From: Bombilactobacillus apium
GTDB lineage: Bacteria; Bacillota; Bacilli; Lactobacillales; Lactobacillaceae
Assembly (NCBI RefSeq): GCF_013385145.1
Contig: NZ_JABZEC010000006.1
Span: 62,001 to 126,000, forward strand
Length of the DNA: 64,000 nt
Direction of reading: 5' to 3'
In this document: piece after piece, positions 41,687 through 51,904 of the stretch
Layout of the letters: each line of letters begins with the position of its first letter
How positions within the stretch are numbered: position 1 is the stretch's first letter
The notes under the pieces: model-generated
Seen by the model: only the letters and a program-made list of their open reading frames with translations
Databases searched by the model: none
Told to the model about the DNA's origin: nothing
Made by a program: the position numbers and the translations under genes

Positions 41687-42547
41687 ATGACAGCAACCAT
41701 TTTAGATGGAACTAAGGTAGCAAAAAGAGCCGATCAGGTTTTTCAAGAAACAGTACAAGAATTAAAACAACATCAAATCATTCCTGGATTAGCCGTGATT
41801 TTAGTCGGTGATAATCCGGCGAGTGCAGTTTATGTTCGTAATAAACAACGGCGTGCGGAAAAAATTGGCTTAAATTATCAATTATTTCATTTACCCGTGA
41901 CAGTTAGCCAAGATGAACTTTTAGAATTAATTCAACGTTTGAATCAAGATCCTCAAGTTGATGGCTTAATGGTCCAGATGCCTTTACCAGCCCAAATTGA
42001 CGCCATGGTAGTAATGAATACCATTGCTCCTGAAAAGGACGTTGATGGTTTTAGTATCGCTAATGTTGGGCGGCTTTGGAGTGGGATGTTCGGTAATTTT
42101 CCGGGAACTCCCCGCGGAATTATGCGTCTTCTGCATGAATATCAGGTTCCGATTGCTGGTCAACATGCCGTAGTTATTGGACGCAGCGATATTGTTGGTA
42201 AGCCAATGGCTGCTTTACTATTGCGGGAGAACGCAACGGTCACAATCGCTCATTCCCACACGCGAGATTTACGTTCTTTAACGCGTCAAGCCGATATTTT
42301 AGTGGTCGCAGTTGGTCAAGCCGGTTTAATTTCTGGAGCCGACATTAAACCTGGAGCCGTGGTAGTTGATGTCGGGATGAATCGGAACGAGGCTGGAAAA
42401 TTAGTGGGAGATATTGATTTTCCTAGTGTTGCTCAAGTTGCCAAAATGGTAACTCCAGTTCCCGGGGGAGTTGGTCCAATGACGATCACTGGTTTGTTGG
42501 AACAAGTGGTAACTCTGGCCCAGCGTCGAGTCGAGCAAAATGACTAG
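41687..42547 (+). CDS. folD: bifunctional methylenetetrahydrofolate dehydrogenase/cyclohydrolase
   Basis: 286 residues. FolD oxidises 5,10-methylene-THF with NADP+ and hydrolyses the product to 10-formyl-THF. SAVYVRNKQRRAEKIGL carries the catalytic Lys, and DGLMVQMPLPAQID, DVDGFSIANVG and VVIGRSDIVGKPMA follow in order. The NAD(P) end is TPVPGGVGPMT. ATG 41687 is preferred to GTG 41678 because GAAGG is 8 bases before it. Its end overlaps xseA. Its product supplies fmt encoded downstream. Confidence 0.96.
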   Translation: MTATILDGTKVAKRADQVFQETVQELKQHQIIPGLAVILVGDNPASAVYVRNKQRRAEKIGLNYQLFHLPVTVSQDELLELIQRLNQDPQVDGLMVQMPLPAQIDAMVVMNTIAPEKDVDGFSIANVGRLWSGMFGNFPGTPRGIMRLLHEYQVPIAGQHAVVIGRSDIVGKPMAALLLRENATVTIAHSHTRDLRSLTRQADILVVAVGQAGLISGADIKPGAVVVDVGMNRNEAGKLVGDIDFPSVAQVAKMVTPVPGGVGPMTITGLLEQVVTLAQRRVEQND

Positions 42548-43880
42548 GAACTTGGAATATTTAACGGTTAGTGTTCTAACAAAATATTTAAAACGCAAGT
42601 TTGAAGCTGATCCGTATTTAAAACGGGTCTATTTGACGGGGGAAATTTCCAATTTTCGCCTTCGGCCTAAGCATCAGTATTTTTCTTTGAAAGATCAACG
42701 AGCCAAAATCTCAGCAATCATGTTTCAAAGCGCTTTTGCCAAACTTAAATTTCGTCCCGAAGAGGGAATGAAAGTTTTAGTTAGTGGTTACGTAAGTCTC
42801 TATGAGGCTAGTGGACAATATCAAATTTATGTTGATACAATGCAGCCTGATGGAGTTGGTGCTTTATATCAAGCCTTTGAGCAGTTAAAGACTAAATTAC
42901 AAGAAGAAGGCGTTTTTAATTTACCCAAACGTCTAATCTCTAAGTTTCCACAGCGCATTGCGGTGATTACTAGTCCTTCAGGAGCGGTTTTACGCGATAT
43001 TGTAACCACGGTCCAAAGACGGTTTCCGATTGTTCAATTAGTCCTTTTTCCTACGCAAGTCCAAGGAACGCAGGCTGCAGATAGCCTAGTGCAACAGTTG
43101 GCCCGAGTAAATGAACTGGGAAACTTTGATACTATTATTATGGGTCGAGGTGGAGGCTCAATTGAAGACTTATGGCCGTTCAATGAAGAACGGGTTGCGC
43201 GAGCAATTTTGGCTTCGCAGATTCCCGTGATTTCTTCGGTTGGTCACGAGACTGATACGACGATTTCTGATTTAGTGGCCGACTTACGGGCGCCAACGCC
43301 GACGGCAGCGGCGGAACTGGCTACGCCGGATTTACAGCAATTGTTATTTGATTTGCAACAATTGCGAACCAACCTTCTACAAGCGGTCCGTGTTTACTTG
43401 CAACATAAGCGCCAACAATTAGATATCTACCAACAAAGTTATTTATTTCAACATCCGCAAACGCTCTACCAAGATTATTTGCAGCGGGTGGATCAGTTAA
43501 CGACCAAATTAGAAACGCAAACGATGCAGCTTATCCAAACCCAACGTCAACATTGGCGAATCCTGCAGCAATCATTGCAATATACACAGCCGAAGATTTC
43601 ACCATTGCAAGAGCAAGTTCAACAGTTACAAAATAACTTACAGCTGAATTATGATCATTATTTGGGCCAACAAAGGCAAAACGTAGGTAATTTAATTAAG
43701 AACTTAGATAACTTAAGTCCTTTAAAAACATTACAACGAGGTTATGCTGTTGTTTCACAAGCTGGACAACCCTTGACGAAAGTGGCCAAGTTGCAGCTTA
43801 AATTGCCTTTGACCATCAAACTCCAAGATGGCGTTATTGAAGCTCAGGTAGAAAATAGTAAGGAGTCAGATCATGGCTAA
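42540..43880 (+). CDS. xseA: exonuclease VII large subunit
   Basis: 446 residues. The N-terminal OB-fold (about 1-105, VYLTGEISNFRLRPKHQYFSLKD) is followed by the catalytic domain, with IAVITSPSGAVLRDI, MGRGGGSIEDLWPFNEE and SVGHETDTTISDLVADLRAPTPTAAAE. A long coiled coil (about 270-390, Gln-rich) and a C-terminal OB-like end follow. It degrades single-stranded DNA with XseB. It overlaps folD at the start and xseB at the end. Confidence 0.96.
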   Translation: MTRNLEYLTVSVLTKYLKRKFEADPYLKRVYLTGEISNFRLRPKHQYFSLKDQRAKISAIMFQSAFAKLKFRPEEGMKVLVSGYVSLYEASGQYQIYVDTMQPDGVGALYQAFEQLKTKLQEEGVFNLPKRLISKFPQRIAVITSPSGAVLRDIVTTVQRRFPIVQLVLFPTQVQGTQAADSLVQQLARVNELGNFDTIIMGRGGGSIEDLWPFNEERVARAILASQIPVISSVGHETDTTISDLVADLRAPTPTAAAELATPDLQQLLFDLQQLRTNLLQAVRVYLQHKRQQLDIYQQSYLFQHPQTLYQDYLQRVDQLTTKLETQTMQLIQTQRQHWRILQQSLQYTQPKISPLQEQVQQLQNNLQLNYDHYLGQQRQNVGNLIKNLDNLSPLKTLQRGYAVVSQAGQPLTKVAKLQLKLPLTIKLQDGVIEAQVENSKESDHG

Positions 43881-44112
43881 TAAAAAAAGTTTTGAAGATA
43901 ATTTGGCAACATTGCAAGAGATTGTTGACCAGTTACAAAAAGGGGATGTTCCTCTGGAACAAGCAATGACTAAGTTCCAAACGGGAATGCAGTTAATCCA
44001 AGAACTTGACCAAACCTTAAAACAAGCTGAACAAAAGTTAACTAAAGTAATGGATACGAATGGTCAAGAATCTGACTTTCAACTCGATAGTTCCTCTAAG
44101 GATGAAGCTTAA
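43873..44112 (+). CDS. xseB: exonuclease VII small subunit
   Basis: 79 residues forming a helical hairpin: SFEDNLATLQEIVDQLQKGDVPLEQAMTKF is the family signature, followed by the second helix and an acidic tail. The start overlaps the end of xseA and the stop overlaps ispA (TAATG). It has AAGGAG 9 bases upstream. Confidence 0.95.
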   Translation: MANKKSFEDNLATLQEIVDQLQKGDVPLEQAMTKFQTGMQLIQELDQTLKQAEQKLTKVMDTNGQESDFQLDSSSKDEA

Positions 44113-44990
44113 TGGAAGATTTTACCCAGTTTTGTACTAGTTGGCGTCCGCAAATAAATCGATATCTCCATGAACAAATTAGCCGCGAAGTTAAGCAGGC
44201 CGAATTGCGGGAGGGAATGTTGTACTCGCTTGATGCCGGGGGGAAGAGATTGCGCCCGCTATTAGCCTTAGCAACTTTAAAGACTTTTCAAGCACAAGTG
44301 GACTTAAAACCTTATTTGCGAATCTTCGGGGCAATCGAGTTAATTCACACTTATTCTTTGATTCATGATGACTTACCGGAAATGGATAATGATGACTATC
44401 GCCGGGGTAAATTAACTAACCATAAGTATTTCTCCGTCGGCCGGGCAGTTTTAGCTGGAGATGCTTTATTGACGCAAGCTTTTTTTTGGCTGAGTGATAA
44501 TAATTTAGACTCAAGCTTAAAAAGCGCCCTAATTCAAACTTTATCCCAAGCTGCTGGTCCCCAAGGCATGGTGGCGGGACAAATGTTAGATATTATTAAT
44601 ACAGGTCGAACTTTAGATTATCCCGTAATTCGCCAATTAGATGCCCAAAAAACGGGAGCCTTACTCCAAGCTTCTGTTTTGATGGGGGCTCTTTGTGCGC
44701 AAGCAAACTCAAGTCAAAGACAGCATTTGCAGCAGTTTGCAGGCTCTTATGGAATTGCTTTTCAAATTTACGATGATTTATTGGATCTACAAAGTACTTC
44801 GCAAGCAATGGGCAAAGCAGTGGGAAAAGATGCTGTTGCTGGTAAAAATACTTACCCGCAACTCTTGGGGATTTCCCAAGCCCAAAAGAAACTACAAGAA
44901 TTAATCCGAGAAGCCCAGCGCCAATTACAAGCTCTGCAGTTAGATACTAGCTTGTTAGATAGCAGCTTGGACTACTTTAAACAGGAGTAA
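44112..44990 (+). CDS. ispA: farnesyl/geranyl diphosphate synthase
   Basis: A 292-residue trans-prenyltransferase making the short allylic diphosphates for undecaprenyl and quinone synthesis. AGGKRLRPLLALA precedes the first Asp-rich motif HDDLPEMDNDDYRRG. GDALLTQAFF and the second motif YDDLLD follow. The residues before the first DDxxD (SLIHDDLPEMD) fit a short-chain farnesyl-type enzyme. Start overlaps xseB by TAATG. Confidence 0.93.
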   Translation: MEDFTQFCTSWRPQINRYLHEQISREVKQAELREGMLYSLDAGGKRLRPLLALATLKTFQAQVDLKPYLRIFGAIELIHTYSLIHDDLPEMDNDDYRRGKLTNHKYFSVGRAVLAGDALLTQAFFWLSDNNLDSSLKSALIQTLSQAAGPQGMVAGQMLDIINTGRTLDYPVIRQLDAQKTGALLQASVLMGALCAQANSSQRQHLQQFAGSYGIAFQIYDDLLDLQSTSQAMGKAVGKDAVAGKNTYPQLLGISQAQKKLQELIREAQRQLQALQLDTSLLDSSLDYFKQE

Positions 44991-44994
44991 TAAT

Positions 44995-45810
44995 TTGAAA
45001 AAAGAACGCGTTGATGTTTTAGTTTTTCAACAGCAATTAACCGGCTCTCGAGAACAGGCCCGCCGGGCAATCATGGCCGGACAAGTTTACGATAACAATA
45101 ATTTGCGTTTAGATAAACCGGGAGAAAAGATTGCTGCAACTACTGTCTTACATCTCAAACAACTAGCCCATGAACAATATGTGGGTCGGGGAGCTTATAA
45201 ATTAGAGAAGGCTTTGCGAGTTTTTCAATTAGATTTAAAAGATCGTCTCTGCTTGGATATTGGCGCTTCAACTGGCGGTTTTACGGATGTAGCCTTACAA
45301 AATGGAGCTCGAAAAGTTTACGCTTTGGATGTTGGCTATAACCAATTGGCCTGGAAATTACGCAATGATCCGCGAGTTGAAGTGATGGAAAGAGTTAATT
45401 TTCGTTATAGCCAACCGGAAGATTTTCAACTCGGACTGCCCGAGTTTGCGATGACGGATGTTTCTTTTATCTCCTTAAAGTTGATTTTGGTGCCGCTGCG
45501 TCAAATCTTATTGCCCGATCATGATGTGGTTTGTCTAGTTAAGCCGCAATTTGAAGCGGGACCAGAAAATGTAGGAAAACACGGAATTGTCCGGGATCCC
45601 CAAGTTCATCGTCAAGTTCTCACAATGATCACCCAGTTTGCTCTAGAACAACATTATGATGTCTGTGATTTAGATTATTCTCCAATTACTGGCGGTTCGG
45701 GAAATATTGAATTCTTACTCCATCTTCGCTTACGAAATCAAGTAGGGAAAATGAATCCCCAGCTTGATCTGGAGCAGGTTTTGACCCAAGCTTATGCGCA
45801 ACTACGCTAA
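44995..45810 (+). CDS. tlyA: TlyA-family rRNA 2'-O-methyltransferase
   Basis: 271 residues. An N-terminal S4 domain (about 4-62, RVDVLVFQQQLTGSREQARRAIMAGQV) binds RNA. The FtsJ/RrmJ-like methyltransferase domain has LDIGASTGGFTDVALQNGA (SAM motif I), then MTDVSFISL and LVKPQFEAG. TlyA methylates cytidines of 16S and 23S rRNA. Start TTG 44995, 4 bases after ispA. The name hemolysin in old databases is misleading. The argR/ahrC gene commonly found between tlyA and recN is missing. Confidence 0.93.
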   Translation: MKKERVDVLVFQQQLTGSREQARRAIMAGQVYDNNNLRLDKPGEKIAATTVLHLKQLAHEQYVGRGAYKLEKALRVFQLDLKDRLCLDIGASTGGFTDVALQNGARKVYALDVGYNQLAWKLRNDPRVEVMERVNFRYSQPEDFQLGLPEFAMTDVSFISLKLILVPLRQILLPDHDVVCLVKPQFEAGPENVGKHGIVRDPQVHRQVLTMITQFALEQHYDVCDLDYSPITGGSGNIEFLLHLRLRNQVGKMNPQLDLEQVLTQAYAQLR

Positions 45811-45831
45811 GTAGGTCCTTGAGGTACAGGA

Positions 45832-47526
45832 ATGTTACAGGAATTAATTATTCAAGATTTTGCGATTATTAAGCAAGTCGATATTCAGTTTCATAATGGA
45901 CTCAATGCTTTAACTGGAGAAACTGGTGCTGGTAAATCAATTATTTTGGATGCGGTTAGCTTACTTTTAGGCCAGCGGGCTCGTAGTGAAGCGGTTCGTC
46001 AGGGTTGTTCCAAAGCGGTCATTCAAGGATTGTTCATTTGGAATGCCCCAAACCAAAAGCCAATTCAAAATTTTTGTGAAGAACAGGGTTGGGACTTTAA
46101 AGAACAGTCTTTAATTATTAAACGAGAATTGCACAGTAATGGTCGTAATTTATGTCGGGTGAATGATCAACTGGTGACAGCGGGAACCTTGAAAGAATTA
46201 GGGCGGTTATTGGTTGATATTTCGGGACAAAATCAGAGTCAAAGCCTTTTGGATCCTAAAATTCATACGGCGACTTTGGATCAATTTGGTGCCCAAGATT
46301 TAGGTAGTTTGCAGGCTAGTTATCAAGTTGAGTATCAAAAGTATCAACAACTGCAACAGCAGGCAAGAGCTTTGCAGACTAATCAACAGCAACAAGCGCA
46401 ACAGATTGATATTTTGCAATTTCAAGTTCAAGAAATTACTGCAGCCAATTTACAAGTCGGAGAAGAAGAACAGTTGCAGGCTCAACAACAACAACTGGCT
46501 AATTTTGTGATGATTCATGATAATTTACAAAGCGCCTATCAGCTGCTAGCGCAGAGTCCGGCAAATTTAGTTGATCGATTGGCGGAGGTAGTTAAATTGC
46601 TCCAGAAGATCGCGCCCTATGCGCCGGAATATGAACAGTTGACCCAAGTTTTCCAAAACTCTTACTATGATTTGCAAGATAGCCAAGAGCAGTTAGCTCA
46701 GAAGTTAGAATTGCAAGACTATGATCCGACGCAGTTACCAGAAATTGAACAGCGGTTACAGGTGATTCGAAATTTGGAGAAGAAGTATGGGGCTGATATT
46801 GCTGCCGTGTTGGCCTTTGGTGATCAGGCGCAACAACAATTAGAACAATTACAGGCTCAAGTTCAAGATCCGCAAGCTTTAGAACGGAAGTTGGCGCAAC
46901 AAACGGAAATTTTAACCGCAGCGGCGCAAAAGATAACGCAGATTCGGACCCAAATTGCTCATCGATTGGAAAGGAAAGTGGCGCAACAATTACGGGCCAT
47001 GTATATGGCACATACCGAGTTCAAGGTGCGTTTAATCCCCACAAAATTTACAATTTGGGGTCAAGAACGAGTCGAGTTTTACTTGCGAACCAATCTTGGA
47101 ACCGATTTTCAACCATTAGTTCAAATTGCTTCTGGAGGTGAGTTGGCGCGCATAATGCTGGCTTTGAAAACCGTTTTGGCCCAGTATCAGCCTGTTGGAA
47201 CTTTGATCTTTGATGAGATTGATACTGGGGTTAGTGGTCGCGTAGCGCAGGCAATTGGTGAAAAGATGGCCCAAATTGCCCAGCAGATTCAAGTTCTTTG
47301 TATTACCCACCTTCCGCAAGTGGCTGCAGTAAGTGATAAGCAATACTTGGTTGCCAAACAGGTGCAAAATCAAAGCACGCGAACAACAATTCAAATTTTA
47401 AAACCACGCCAACGAGTGGAAGTAATTGCCGAAATGTTAGAGGGAACCAAAGTTACAGCCATTACCAAACAACATGCTCATGAGTTATTAAAATTAGCTC
47501 ATCCGCAGTTAGATTTGGAAAAATAG
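45832..47526 (+). CDS. recN: DNA repair protein RecN
   Basis: A 564-residue SMC-like ATPase for double-strand break repair. Walker A GETGAGKSIILDAVSLLLGQRAR starts near residue 29. A long Gln-rich coiled coil occupies about 155-370, broken by a hinge-like segment. The ABC signature SGGELARIMLALK, Walker B LIFDEIDTGVSG and the H-loop region CITHLPQVAA follow. Length is normal. The Gln density is high even for this genome. Confidence 0.96.
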   Translation: MLQELIIQDFAIIKQVDIQFHNGLNALTGETGAGKSIILDAVSLLLGQRARSEAVRQGCSKAVIQGLFIWNAPNQKPIQNFCEEQGWDFKEQSLIIKRELHSNGRNLCRVNDQLVTAGTLKELGRLLVDISGQNQSQSLLDPKIHTATLDQFGAQDLGSLQASYQVEYQKYQQLQQQARALQTNQQQQAQQIDILQFQVQEITAANLQVGEEEQLQAQQQQLANFVMIHDNLQSAYQLLAQSPANLVDRLAEVVKLLQKIAPYAPEYEQLTQVFQNSYYDLQDSQEQLAQKLELQDYDPTQLPEIEQRLQVIRNLEKKYGADIAAVLAFGDQAQQQLEQLQAQVQDPQALERKLAQQTEILTAAAQKITQIRTQIAHRLERKVAQQLRAMYMAHTEFKVRLIPTKFTIWGQERVEFYLRTNLGTDFQPLVQIASGGELARIMLALKTVLAQYQPVGTLIFDEIDTGVSGRVAQAIGEKMAQIAQQIQVLCITHLPQVAAVSDKQYLVAKQVQNQSTRTTIQILKPRQRVEVIAEMLEGTKVTAITKQHAHELLKLAHPQLDLEK

Positions 47527-48219
<693 letters not shown>

Positions 48220-48489
48220 ATGATTTCATATCCTTCGATTGATAAGTTATTAAATCAAGTCGATTCACGTTATTCTTTGGCTATTTTAGCTGCTAAGAGA
48301 TCCCATGAGTTAGAAAATGGGGACACTAAAATGTTGTCGAATTACAAGTCACCGCGTTCAGTCGGACAGGCGTTAGAAGAAATTGCGGATCAAAAAGTTG
48401 ATATCAATCCTGATTCGATTCTTTCTGAACGGACAGCGGAAGCAGAAGAATTAATGGCTGAAAATAAACAAGAGAAACTTCAATCTTAA
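48220..48489 (+). CDS. rpoZ: RNA polymerase omega subunit
   Basis: 89 residues. [28 protein letters not shown] is the omega signature, followed by [17 protein letters not shown]. The start follows the gmk stop without a gap, the standard gmk-rpoZ pair that also links (p)ppGpp/GTP balance with transcription. A terminator follows. Confidence 0.95.
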   Translation: MISYPSIDKLLNQVDSRYSLAILAAKRSHELENGDTKMLSNYKSPRSVGQALEEIADQKVDINPDSILSERTAEAEELMAENKQEKLQS

Positions 48490-48512
48490 ATTTGGAGTTT
48501 TGAACGGTAACT

Positions 48513-48548
48513 TCCATTAGGACCTTGGGATTCTAATGGATTTTTTTT
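48513..48548 (+). terminator. terminator after rpoZ
   Basis: TCCATTAG pairs with CTAATGGA around a 12-base loop, followed by TTTTTTTT. Confidence 0.85.
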
Positions 48549-48573
48549 CATAAAAAAGGAGGCTGACAGCTCT

Positions 48574-50952
48574 TTGTATGCCCAAGTGGTGGTTGATGTA
48601 CCAACTCAACAGACAAACCATAGCTATGATTATTTAATTCCTGAGCTACTAGAAAGCGTGGTTGTTCCTGGAGTTCGGGTAGTAGTCCCCTTTGGTCGAG
48701 GGAAACGACTCGTTGTCGGCTTTGTTATTCAAGTTTTGGAAACTTCCCAATTTAAACGCCAGGTCAAACCTATTCATCATGTTTTAGACTTAACGCCAGT
48801 ATTGAATTCCGAATTATTGGCCTTATCTAGTTGGTTGACCCAAGAAAGCTTTTCCTTTTGGATTTCCTGTTTACAGACCATGCTGCCGGGAGTTATGCGG
48901 TCTAAAGTTGAAAAGGTCGCGGTTGCCCAAACGTCAGCAATCCAAGCTTCTTCTTTATTTCAAGGGCGACCGATAATCCCTTTTCCGACGACTGCTTTGG
49001 CGCAACAACAATTGGCCAAATGGAAAAATCAGGGTTTAATTGAAGTTAATTATCAAGTTGCCAACCAGGCCCATCATCGTCAGCAATTGGTTTTAAAACG
49101 GAAGTCGCTTAACTATCAAGAATTACTAATGACTCTAAGTGGTCGAGCAAGCAAACAGCAACAACTGATGCAGTTCTTTTGGGATCATCCCCAACTCAAA
49201 CAAATTAGCTATCAGGAATTAGAACAAAAATATCAGATCAGTGCGGCAACCGCGAATACGCTTGTCAAAAGGGGCTACTTTACCAAAGATAAAGTAGTTC
49301 AATGGCGCCAACCGGATACTGGACCCATTGTCAATACGCAAGCTCGAACCCTTACTGCACAGCAGCAACAGGCCTATCAGACGATCATTCAAGCGCAAGC
49401 AAAGCCAATTCTGCTAGAAGGAGTTACGGGAAGTGGCAAAACGGAGATTTATTTACAGGCTATGCAATATTTTTTGCAACAGGGCAAAACAGCCTTGATG
49501 CTGGTCCCGGAAATTTCTTTGACCCCGCAGATGGTGGCTCAAGTCCAAGGGCGTTTCGGTTCTCGAGTAGCCGTTTTACATAGCGGCTTATCTCAAGGAG
49601 AACGTTATGATGAATGGCAGCGAATCCAATTGGGGCAAGCCACAGTTGTCGTCGGTGCCCGATCGGCGGTTTTTGCTCCATTAAAGAATTTGGGAATTAT
49701 TGTTATTGATGAAGAACACGAAAGTAGTTATAAACAAGAAGATAATCCCCGCTATCATGCCCGGTCAGTCGCCCTATGGCGGGGGCGTTATGCACACTGC
49801 CCCGTGGTTTTGGGAAGTGCTACCCCCAGCTTGGAGTCTCGGGCTCGCGGGCAAAAAAAGCTTTACCAATTAGTTCAATTAACTCAACGAGTGCACCAGC
49901 AGCCACTGCCCCCAGTTCAAATAGTTGATCTGCGGGAAAGTTATAATTTATCAGTGCAATTAGATTTATCACAGCCGCTGATTCAAAACTTACAATTTTG
50001 TTTACAAAAAAAAGAACAGGCAATTTTACTGCTTAATCGACGAGGTTTTTCAAATTTTTTGTTATGTCGAACTTGTGGGCAGGTGCCTCAATGTCCGAAT
50101 TGCGATATTTCTTTAACCGTTCATCTCCAAAATAAGCAGTTGCTCTGTCATTATTGTGGCTACCATTGTGCGATTCCTCAAAAGTGTGACCATTGTGGTA
50201 GCAGGAAGCTCCGTTTTAGTGGTACGGGGACAGAGAAAGTGGAGCAAGAACTCCAAGAAGCCCTACCTAGCGCGCGGATAATTCGGATGGATAATGATAC
50301 TACGGCACGGAAGGGGAGTCATCGCCGGCTCTTAAACCGCTTTGGTCAACAAGAAGCTGATATTTTATTGGGAACGCAGATGATTGCTAAAGGCTTAGAT
50401 TTTCCCAATGTTACTTTAGTGGGAGTAATTAATGCGGATACAGGACTTGCAAGCAGTGATTTTCGGGCAAGTGAACGAACTTTTCAGCTATTAACGCAGG
50501 TTAGCGGTCGGGCCGGTCGTGATCAAAAGCCGGGTCGGGTGGTAATTCAAACTTATAATCCGGATAATTATGCGATTCAGTTAGCGGCGCGACAAGATTA
50601 TGAACGTTTTTACCAAAAAGAAATGAATTTTCGCCATCAGGCCCAATATCCCCCTTATTTTTATCTAATTAAACTGACAATTTCCCATCGTCAGCGAGCT
50701 GCAGCGCTAAAGTTAGCTTATCAATTGGCTCAACAAATTAAACCAGTTTTGCAGAAGCGGGAAGTTTTGTTAGGACCCACCGAACCGACGGTTGCTCGAA
50801 TTAAAAATCGGTATTATTATCAATTAGTAGTCAAGTATCGGCAAAATCCACCCTTATTACAGTTAATTAGACAGATAACTAATAATGTTCAAGTGGAAAG
50901 CCGCCATGGCTACTTAGTAAGTATTGACAATGAACCACAGAAAATGGAGTAG
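48574..50952 (+). CDS. priA: primosomal protein N' (replication restart helicase PriA)
   Basis: 792 residues. The N-terminal 3'-DNA-binding domain (YAQVVVDVPTQQTNHSYDYL) and a winged-helix region precede the helicase core. The core has Walker A GVTGSGKTEIYLQA, the DEEHESSYKQE box and GSATPSLES. A zinc-binding insert holds eight cysteines (CRTCGQVPQCPNC through CDHCG, about 505-545). AKGLDFPNVTLVG and SGRAGRD follow. It reloads the replisome at stalled forks. Start TTG 48574 with AAAGGAGG 10 bases upstream. The coaBC gene often found just before priA is absent. Confidence 0.96.
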   Translation: MYAQVVVDVPTQQTNHSYDYLIPELLESVVVPGVRVVVPFGRGKRLVVGFVIQVLETSQFKRQVKPIHHVLDLTPVLNSELLALSSWLTQESFSFWISCLQTMLPGVMRSKVEKVAVAQTSAIQASSLFQGRPIIPFPTTALAQQQLAKWKNQGLIEVNYQVANQAHHRQQLVLKRKSLNYQELLMTLSGRASKQQQLMQFFWDHPQLKQISYQELEQKYQISAATANTLVKRGYFTKDKVVQWRQPDTGPIVNTQARTLTAQQQQAYQTIIQAQAKPILLEGVTGSGKTEIYLQAMQYFLQQGKTALMLVPEISLTPQMVAQVQGRFGSRVAVLHSGLSQGERYDEWQRIQLGQATVVVGARSAVFAPLKNLGIIVIDEEHESSYKQEDNPRYHARSVALWRGRYAHCPVVLGSATPSLESRARGQKKLYQLVQLTQRVHQQPLPPVQIVDLRESYNLSVQLDLSQPLIQNLQFCLQKKEQAILLLNRRGFSNFLLCRTCGQVPQCPNCDISLTVHLQNKQLLCHYCGYHCAIPQKCDHCGSRKLRFSGTGTEKVEQELQEALPSARIIRMDNDTTARKGSHRRLLNRFGQQEADILLGTQMIAKGLDFPNVTLVGVINADTGLASSDFRASERTFQLLTQVSGRAGRDQKPGRVVIQTYNPDNYAIQLAARQDYERFYQKEMNFRHQAQYPPYFYLIKLTISHRQRAAALKLAYQLAQQIKPVLQKREVLLGPTEPTVARIKNRYYYQLVVKYRQNPPLLQLIRQITNNVQVESRHGYLVSIDNEPQKME

Positions 50953-50956
50953 ATAT

Positions 50957-51904
50957 ATGACGAAAGTTATTTTTATGGGAACCCCACCCTTTGCGGTCAA
51001 TATTTTGGCCGGATTATTAGCCCAAAACTATGAGATTATGGCTGTTGTAACTCAGCCAGATAAGGCCGTTGGACGCAAGCATAAACTCCAAGCTAGTCCA
51101 GTCAAGGTATACGCCGAAGAACACGGCCTAAAGGTCTATCAACCGGCTAAATTAAGCGGAAGTCCAGAATTGCAAGGCTTAATCAAGCTACAGCCGGATC
51201 TAATAATTACAGCTGCTTTTGGACAATTTTTGCCTACGAGCTTATTAAAGGCTGCTCGATTAGCCGCTCTAAACGTTCATGGTTCTTTATTACCTCGCAA
51301 TCGTGGGGGAGCACCGATTCAACGGGCAATTATGAATGGCGACCAAGAAACAGGGGTCACAATTATGTATATGGCTGCGCAGATGGATGCTGGTGATATT
51401 ATTAGTCAAGTGGCAACTCCAATTAGCGCCACTGATACAGCCGGTGATTTATTCGCGCGCTTGAGTGATTTAGGGCGAGATTTATTATTAGAGACCTTAC
51501 CCCAGGTTTTGGCGGGGACTAATTCACGCCAAGAACAAGTAGCAGATTTGGTAACTATTACTCCCAATTTAAGTCCGGAAGAAGAAGTTATTCAAGTTCA
51601 AAATTCAGCCCTCCAGATCAATCGCCAAGTTCGCGGTTTAAATCCTGAACCGGGAGCTTACTTCTCGCTCTTAGGTAGTCGAGTTAAAGTTTTTGCGACC
51701 AAAGTGGGGGACCAAACGACTACTAAAGAACCCGGACAAGTAGTTGTCCGAACTAAAAATGAACTAGCAATTGCTGTTGGTCAACAAACTGTTTTATATT
51801 TGGAACAATTGCAACCGGCAGGTAAAAAGATAATGCCAGTTCAGGCCTTTTTAAATGGCCAAGGAAGGGAGATTCAAGTTGGTGACCAAATCATTGACCA
51901 ATAA
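50957..51904 (+). CDS. fmt: methionyl-tRNA formyltransferase
   Basis: 315 residues; formylates initiator Met-tRNA using 10-formyl-THF. The N-terminal domain begins KVIFMGTPPFAV, with TQPDKAVGR. The catalytic region is NVHGSLLPRNRGGAPIQRAIMNGD, and MAAQMDAGDII follows. The C-terminal OB-fold (about 210-315) binds tRNA. ATG 50957 follows the priA stop by 4 bases; the longer frame overlapping priA is not needed. The end overlaps rsmB. Confidence 0.96.
   Translation: MTKVIFMGTPPFAVNILAGLLAQNYEIMAVVTQPDKAVGRKHKLQASPVKVYAEEHGLKVYQPAKLSGSPELQGLIKLQPDLIITAAFGQFLPTSLLKAARLAALNVHGSLLPRNRGGAPIQRAIMNGDQETGVTIMYMAAQMDAGDIISQVATPISATDTAGDLFARLSDLGRDLLLETLPQVLAGTNSRQEQVADLVTITPNLSPEEEVIQVQNSALQINRQVRGLNPEPGAYFSLLGSRVKVFATKVGDQTTTKEPGQVVVRTKNELAIAVGQQTVLYLEQLQPAGKKIMPVQAFLNGQGREIQVGDQIIDQ

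Noticed and set aside
46328-47011. Gln-rich stretches in RecN and XseA as repeats or expansions
   Set aside because: They follow coiled-coil heptads and the general Gln bias of this genome; no tandem DNA repeat is present.
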